Shown one piece after another: positions 50,788 through 53,613 of a stretch of DNA of 53,613 nucleotides. The stretch lies in contig JAFUHM010000080.1 of the NCBI GenBank assembly GCA_017468865.1, forward strand, positions 1-53,613. Reading direction: 5' to 3'. The number at the start of each line of letters is the position of its first letter. Position 1 is the first letter of the stretch. Position numbers and translations under genes: made by a program. A model generated the notes under the pieces. The model ran no database searches, was not told the origin of the DNA, and saw nothing but the letters and a program-made list of their open reading frames with translations. Source of the stretch: Oscillospiraceae bacterium (GTDB lineage Bacteria > Bacillota > Clostridia > Oscillospirales > Ruminococcaceae).

Positions 50788-51810
50788 CTAAACCCCGAAT
50801 ATCATACGGGTCTTATTATTTGAGATGATCTTTCTGATAACAAATATAGCGATCTCACACATAACTACTGCAAAGACCAACTCAGCCGCCTCATACAACA
50901 CAAGAGGCATTTTTTCCTTAAACTGGATGACATTTACAAAGATCCTCGTAAAAGCACAGTGCATGAAGAATATCCCAAAAGAATCATCACCCAGACGGCT
51001 TAGCAGGTCAGCTTTTTCTGCATTATGCCGTTTCTTTGAATACTCATACAGCAGAAGTGCTATTACAACAGAATAAAATGCGCCGCTGAAACGAAGCTGT
51101 GTGTAAGCATTGAATCCGTTTAACCGCATCAGATAAAATGTACTTGCGAGTTCTGAGATATATGCAATAGGAAGCAGTATCCAAAGCAGCGCCTTATTAA
51201 ATGCAACGCTGTTTTTCTTCAGAAACATACCGAGGAAATAGAACGAAAGCCATACAGGTGAATATTTTAGATACACCCAAAAGTCATGTCCGAAGAAATA
51301 AAGGATATATGAACCAAGCAGACATATGGGCGTCGATAAGAACACCAATACTGTAAGCATCCTGTTATTCAGTGCCTTGATCAGCACCGGTGTCAGCAGT
51401 GTAAAATAAATGAGTACCACTATATAGTACAGCGGAGTAGCAGCCGTTCCCAAAAACACTGCACTAATGATCGTTCTTACGGTGATGGTGCTGCCAGATA
51501 TGATCCGAATTGCCATAAAAGCGGCAGAATACAGGAAATATGGTAAAACCAGCTTGGGAAGACGATTTTTGTAATATGATATGTTATCATCTATTGGCTT
51601 TACAAAAAATCCTGACATAAAAAAGAATATATTTACCGGAAAATTCACCAGATTGCGTATGATAAAATACGAAAAGCCATTAAAGCTGTCAATGGCAGCG
51701 TCAGCACCGGACTGGCAGTGTATAAAAATCACTGCAAGTATACAGCACCCTCTGATCCTTTGCCAATAATTGTCCCTTGTTATAATATTAGTATCCATAT
51801 GATCTATCAA
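50788..51810 (-). CDS. Acyltransferase-3 family membrane protein
   Basis: 340 residues, about ten transmembrane helices, AT-rich codon use. The N-terminal RIRGCCILAVIFIHC carries the catalytic-type His of the acyltransferase-3 family. FFFMSGFFVKP and PYFLYSAAF are also family features. Members O-acetylate or succinylate polysaccharides, peptidoglycan or antibiotics at the membrane, so here it probably decorates a surface glycan. The start is uncertain: TTG at 51810 has AGAGG 4 bases before it, while the ATG at 51798 is 16 bases from that box. The TTG lies 1 base after the stop of the upstream fragment. Confidence 0.85.
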   Translation of the reverse strand: MIDHMDTNIITRDNYWQRIRGCCILAVIFIHCQSGADAAIDSFNGFSYFIIRNLVNFPVNIFFFMSGFFVKPIDDNISYYKNRLPKLVLPYFLYSAAFMAIRIISGSTITVRTIISAVFLGTAATPLYYIVVLIYFTLLTPVLIKALNNRMLTVLVFLSTPICLLGSYILYFFGHDFWVYLKYSPVWLSFYFLGMFLKKNSVAFNKALLWILLPIAYISELASTFYLMRLNGFNAYTQLRFSGAFYSVVIALLLYEYSKKRHNAEKADLLSRLGDDSFGIFFMHCAFTRIFVNVIQFKEKMPLVLYEAAELVFAVVMCEIAIFVIRKIISNNKTRMIFGV

Positions 51811-51811
51811 A

Positions 51812-51942
51812 CTACCTCTTGATAAATTTGCTGATAGGTTTGAGTATCAGTTCTTTTTCATATCCGTTCATACTGATAAACCATACTGAAATACAGTACA
51901 ATACCGTATAAATAAAGTATCCCCCTTGTCAAAACAATTGTC
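51812..51942 (-). pseudogene. 3' remnant of a membrane protein gene cut by the IS element
   Basis: Reading towards the TAG at 51812-51814, one frame gives GGYFIYTVLYCISVWFISMN and then GYEKELILKPISKFIKR. It looks like a genuine C-terminus, with one membrane helix and a basic tail. Upstream the frame hits TGA at 51931-51929, and a run of five G lies at the point where the frames would need to switch. The IS element begins at 51943. Its full gene is not present. An acyltransferase-like or other polysaccharide membrane protein is possible. Confidence 0.5.
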
Positions 51943-51961
51943 AAAAAAATTATCGTGACTT
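51943..51961 (+). repeat. IS left terminal inverted repeat
   Basis: Nineteen bases identical to the reverse complement of 53442-53460. Confidence 0.85.
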
Positions 51962-52024
51962 CCAAAGATTGTATGATTACATAAAATCATATGAACTTTA
52001 TTGTGGTTTTTGCAATAGAGAATC

Positions 52025-52240
52025 TGAAAATTGTAACCGAAGCACCATTGATAGGTGAAGCGAGATGTGCCACCATAGAATATGAGGAGAAGCCCCATAC
52101 AAAGTGAAGAGTCTTTAATCATCAAATTAGTGCTTTCATTAGTAGAAAGACCGCTGCAGCATAGAGGGGGCTTCTCCTCATATTCGGCACAGGGCACATC
52201 TCGCAAGCCTGTCAATGGTGGACGTCGGTTACAATTTTCA
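52025..52240. repeat. 216-bp imperfect palindrome inside the IS, downstream of orfB
   Basis: Left arm 52025-52096 and right arm 52167-52240. They share four perfect complementary blocks in order: TGAAAATTGTAACCGA (16), ACCATTGA (8), GCGAGATGTGCC (12) and GAATATGAGGAGAAGCCCC (19). The right arm starts 5 bases from the orfB stop. TTGCAA lies 9 bases outside each arm, so weaker symmetry continues into the orfB tail. The loop (52097-52166) has no open frame of note. Confidence 0.9.
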
Positions 52241-52244
52241 TGGA

Positions 52245-53066
52245 CTAACTTGCAAGATACAGATCTACCGGATACATATATCCTAAGGCTTCATGAGGTC
52301 TTTCATAATTGTAGGTTTCGATATATGTACTAACGAGCTGTCTTAATTCTAAAGGTGATGTATATTCTGTAATGTAAAGGCATTCACATTTAAGACTTCT
52401 GAACCATCTCTCGATAATCACATTATCCACCCAACGTGCTTTGCCGTCCATGCTTTGGCGTACTCCAAGTTCCTTTAGCTTTGATTTGTATTCGTCGCTT
52501 GTAAACTGACTTCCTTGGTCGGAGTTGATTATCTCTGGCTTTCCATACCTTTCGACTGCATCTTCGACTGCCTTTAATACCGGGGCTGTCTCCAGAGTAT
52601 CGGATAGTTCATATCCCACTACAAATCGTGTATTCCAATCTATAATGGCAGTCAGGTACATATGGCTTTTACCCATGCTTATATATGTGATGTCTATAGA
52701 CCACACATGGTTGGGATGGTCTATATTCAGATTCTTCAGCAGATATGGCATCTTTATGGACTTTTGGTCTGCCTTTGATAGATTGGGCTTGGGATATATG
52801 GCATAGATATTCATCTCTGCCATATATTTCCTTAACAGCTTCTTGCCAATATAGATATTGTCTGCTATTCTCAGCTTCTCTCTGAGTCTTCTGACACCAA
52901 GATAACAAAGCTTTGTGTGCCAATAGTCTATCCTTGCCTTGATGCGTTCTTCCTCTACTATTGCATCTTCTGCGGGGATCACCGGTCTATAGTAATACGA
53001 TGTCCTGTTCACTTCGATCAATCTGCATTGTTCAGATATCGACAATTCGTTATCCCGGGTAATCAT
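52245..53066 (-). CDS. IS3-family transposase OrfB (DDE integrase core)
   Basis: 273 residues from the ATG at 53066, which has GGGAGGAG inside the end of orfA. An HTH_21-like part (CRLIEVNRTSYYYRP) precedes the rve catalytic core. The first Asp is in VWSIDITYI, the second in INSDQGSQFTSDEY, and the Glu in IERWFRSLKCECLY; the end is YNYERPHEALGYMYPVDLY. It appears intact. The frame is +1 relative to orfA. A nine-A run (53112-53104) lies in the overlap, but a simple -1 slip there meets a stop, so coupled reinitiation is the better reading. Confidence 0.93.
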   Translation of the reverse strand: MITRDNELSISEQCRLIEVNRTSYYYRPVIPAEDAIVEEERIKARIDYWHTKLCYLGVRRLREKLRIADNIYIGKKLLRKYMAEMNIYAIYPKPNLSKADQKSIKMPYLLKNLNIDHPNHVWSIDITYISMGKSHMYLTAIIDWNTRFVVGYELSDTLETAPVLKAVEDAVERYGKPEIINSDQGSQFTSDEYKSKLKELGVRQSMDGKARWVDNVIIERWFRSLKCECLYITEYTSPLELRQLVSTYIETYNYERPHEALGYMYPVDLYLAS

Positions 53067-53388
53067 ACTTCTCCTCCCAGCCGGATCCGAACAATTCATC
53101 AGATTTTTTTTTGAGCCAATTGACCTGCATAGTCAAATGGCCTACCTCACGTTCAAGTGATTCCTTATGTTTCTTCTCCTTTTCAGCTATCCGCTTTGCT
53201 TCTTTCTCACTCTTGGAGCCGTTGAATGCATTTGCAGCATTTGCGATAAACTCAGTTTTCCAATTCTTCAGCATAGTTGGATTAATGTTTTCACGAGTAG
53301 CGATCTCTCCAATACTCTTCTCTCCCTGTAGCGCTTCTATGACTATTTTGCTTTTATATTCTGCTGAATATACATTCTTCTTTCCCAT
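53050..53388 (-). CDS. IS3-family transposase OrfA (HTH)
   Basis: 112 residues from the ATG at 53388, with AGGAGG 7 bases upstream. The helix-turn-helix part is YSAEYKSKIVIEALQGEKSI and IATRENINPTMLKNWKTEF. A long basic/acidic coiled coil follows (KEAKRIAEKEKKHKESLERE), ending with LTMQVNWLKKKSDELFG. It binds the IS ends and dimerises. Its last 17 bases overlap orfB. Confidence 0.92.
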   Translation of the reverse strand: MGKKNVYSAEYKSKIVIEALQGEKSIGEIATRENINPTMLKNWKTEFIANAANAFNGSKSEKEAKRIAEKEKKHKESLEREVGHLTMQVNWLKKKSDELFGSGWEEKYDYPG

Positions 53389-53441
53389 GACTTTTCCTCC
53401 TGTTGATTGCTTTGTTATTATTCTATCATATTTCCTCGGAA

Positions 53442-53460
53442 AAGTCACGATAATTTTTTT
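53442..53460 (-). repeat. IS right terminal inverted repeat
   Basis: Nineteen bases complementary to 51943-51961. Confidence 0.85.
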
Positions 53461-53512
53461 GTTTGCTGTTCAGTTTCTGGGGTACATTATAGTAAACGAT
53501 AAATACTCTCAT
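53461..53512 (-). pseudogene. 5' end of a gene truncated by the IS element
   Basis: An ATG at 53512, preceded by GGGAGAG, opens the frame MRVFIVYYNVPQKLNSK, which reaches the IS end at 53460. The start resembles the first strand of a glycosyltransferase- or polysaccharide-type enzyme, but 17 residues are too few to assign. Its continuation is not found on the other side of the IS. Bases 53513-53613 upstream contain no recognised gene. Confidence 0.5.
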
Positions 53513-53613
53513 AAAACTCTCCCTATATTCATGAAAAAACTCAAACTTCCGAACGTGCCGGTGACCTCACACATCGCTTACGGTGTTCACCTTTATATCA
53601 CTTCACAATTGAC

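Larger units (their letters stand above)
51943..53460 (-). mobile_element. IS3-family insertion sequence (~1.52 kb)
   Basis: Bounded by 19-bp perfect terminal inverted repeats: seven A, then TTATCGTGACTT, at 51943-51961, and its complement at 53442-53460. It contains orfA and orfB on the minus strand. The 300 bases between the orfB stop and the left end are unusually long for the family because they hold a 216-bp palindrome. I could not define a target duplication: the flanks read ATTGTC on the left and GTTTGC on the right. Confidence 0.85.

Noticed and set aside
51850..51900. Two CATACTGA direct repeats 13 bases apart as an operator
   Set aside because: They lie inside the truncated membrane protein fragment and are explained by its coding sequence.
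53104..53112. A standard -1 programmed frameshift at the nine-A run of the IS
   Set aside because: A -1 slip at that point reads ATC then TGA and ends translation. The orfB frame is +1.

Overview
The window looks like chromosome from an anaerobic, low-to-moderate GC Firmicute of the Ruminococcus / Oscillospiraceae kind. The reasons are the gene families and their order (rimP-nusA-rnpM-ylxQ-infB-rbfA-nrnA-truB-ribF; mazG-HU-rqcP), AGGAGG-type ribosome binding sites, TTGACA-17-TATAAT promoters, Firmicute riboswitches (THF and lysine classes) and Thr/Glu/Ala-rich linkers in exported proteins. No rRNA, tRNA or CRISPR array was seen. The species assignment is inference.

Bases 1-32,700 are almost entirely minus-strand housekeeping genes. 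From left to right they are: a folate ECF transporter S component under a tetrahydrofolate riboswitch; pfkA; a DUF5662 gene; a type IIA topoisomerase A subunit (parC-like) co-transcribed with an exported FecR-like protein; an SCP2-like gene; a three-gene sugar ABC importer with a roughly 300-nt untranslated leader; rqcP-HU-mazG; a PatB-type C-S lyase with a DUF3737 protein; a Gld-type ABC export cluster with a DUF4340 protein; gltX; the long rimP-to-ribF translation operon; and a YtrA-type GntR regulator with its own ABC transporter and a palindromic operator.

From 32,900 to 48,200 the genes run on the plus strand. They are a CPA2-type antiporter, two uncharacterised genes, a lysine-riboswitch-controlled lysine operon (asd, a metallophosphoesterase, dapA, dapB), alanine racemase with a palindrome across its promoter, and a BASS-family transporter. 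Next comes a secreted-protein block: a 1258-residue exported protein whose N-terminal helical region recalls pore-forming toxins, a 37-codon acidic peptide gene, an Ig-like repeat protein, and a protein with choline-binding-like repeats.

The right end (48,260-53,613, minus strand, AT-richer in part) is an accessory surface-polysaccharide-type region. It has a PF14907-type nucleotidyltransferase, an FrhB-like Fe-S oxidoreductase whose coding sequence contains a run of five consecutive stem-loops, an acyltransferase-3 protein, two decayed gene fragments, and an IS3-family element of about 1.5 kb. The element has 19-bp terminal repeats, carries a 216-bp imperfect palindrome, and truncates a further gene. 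The most unusual observations are the hairpin run inside the FrhB-like frame, the IS-borne palindrome, the secreted block with its tiny peptide gene, and two unclassified long 5' leaders.
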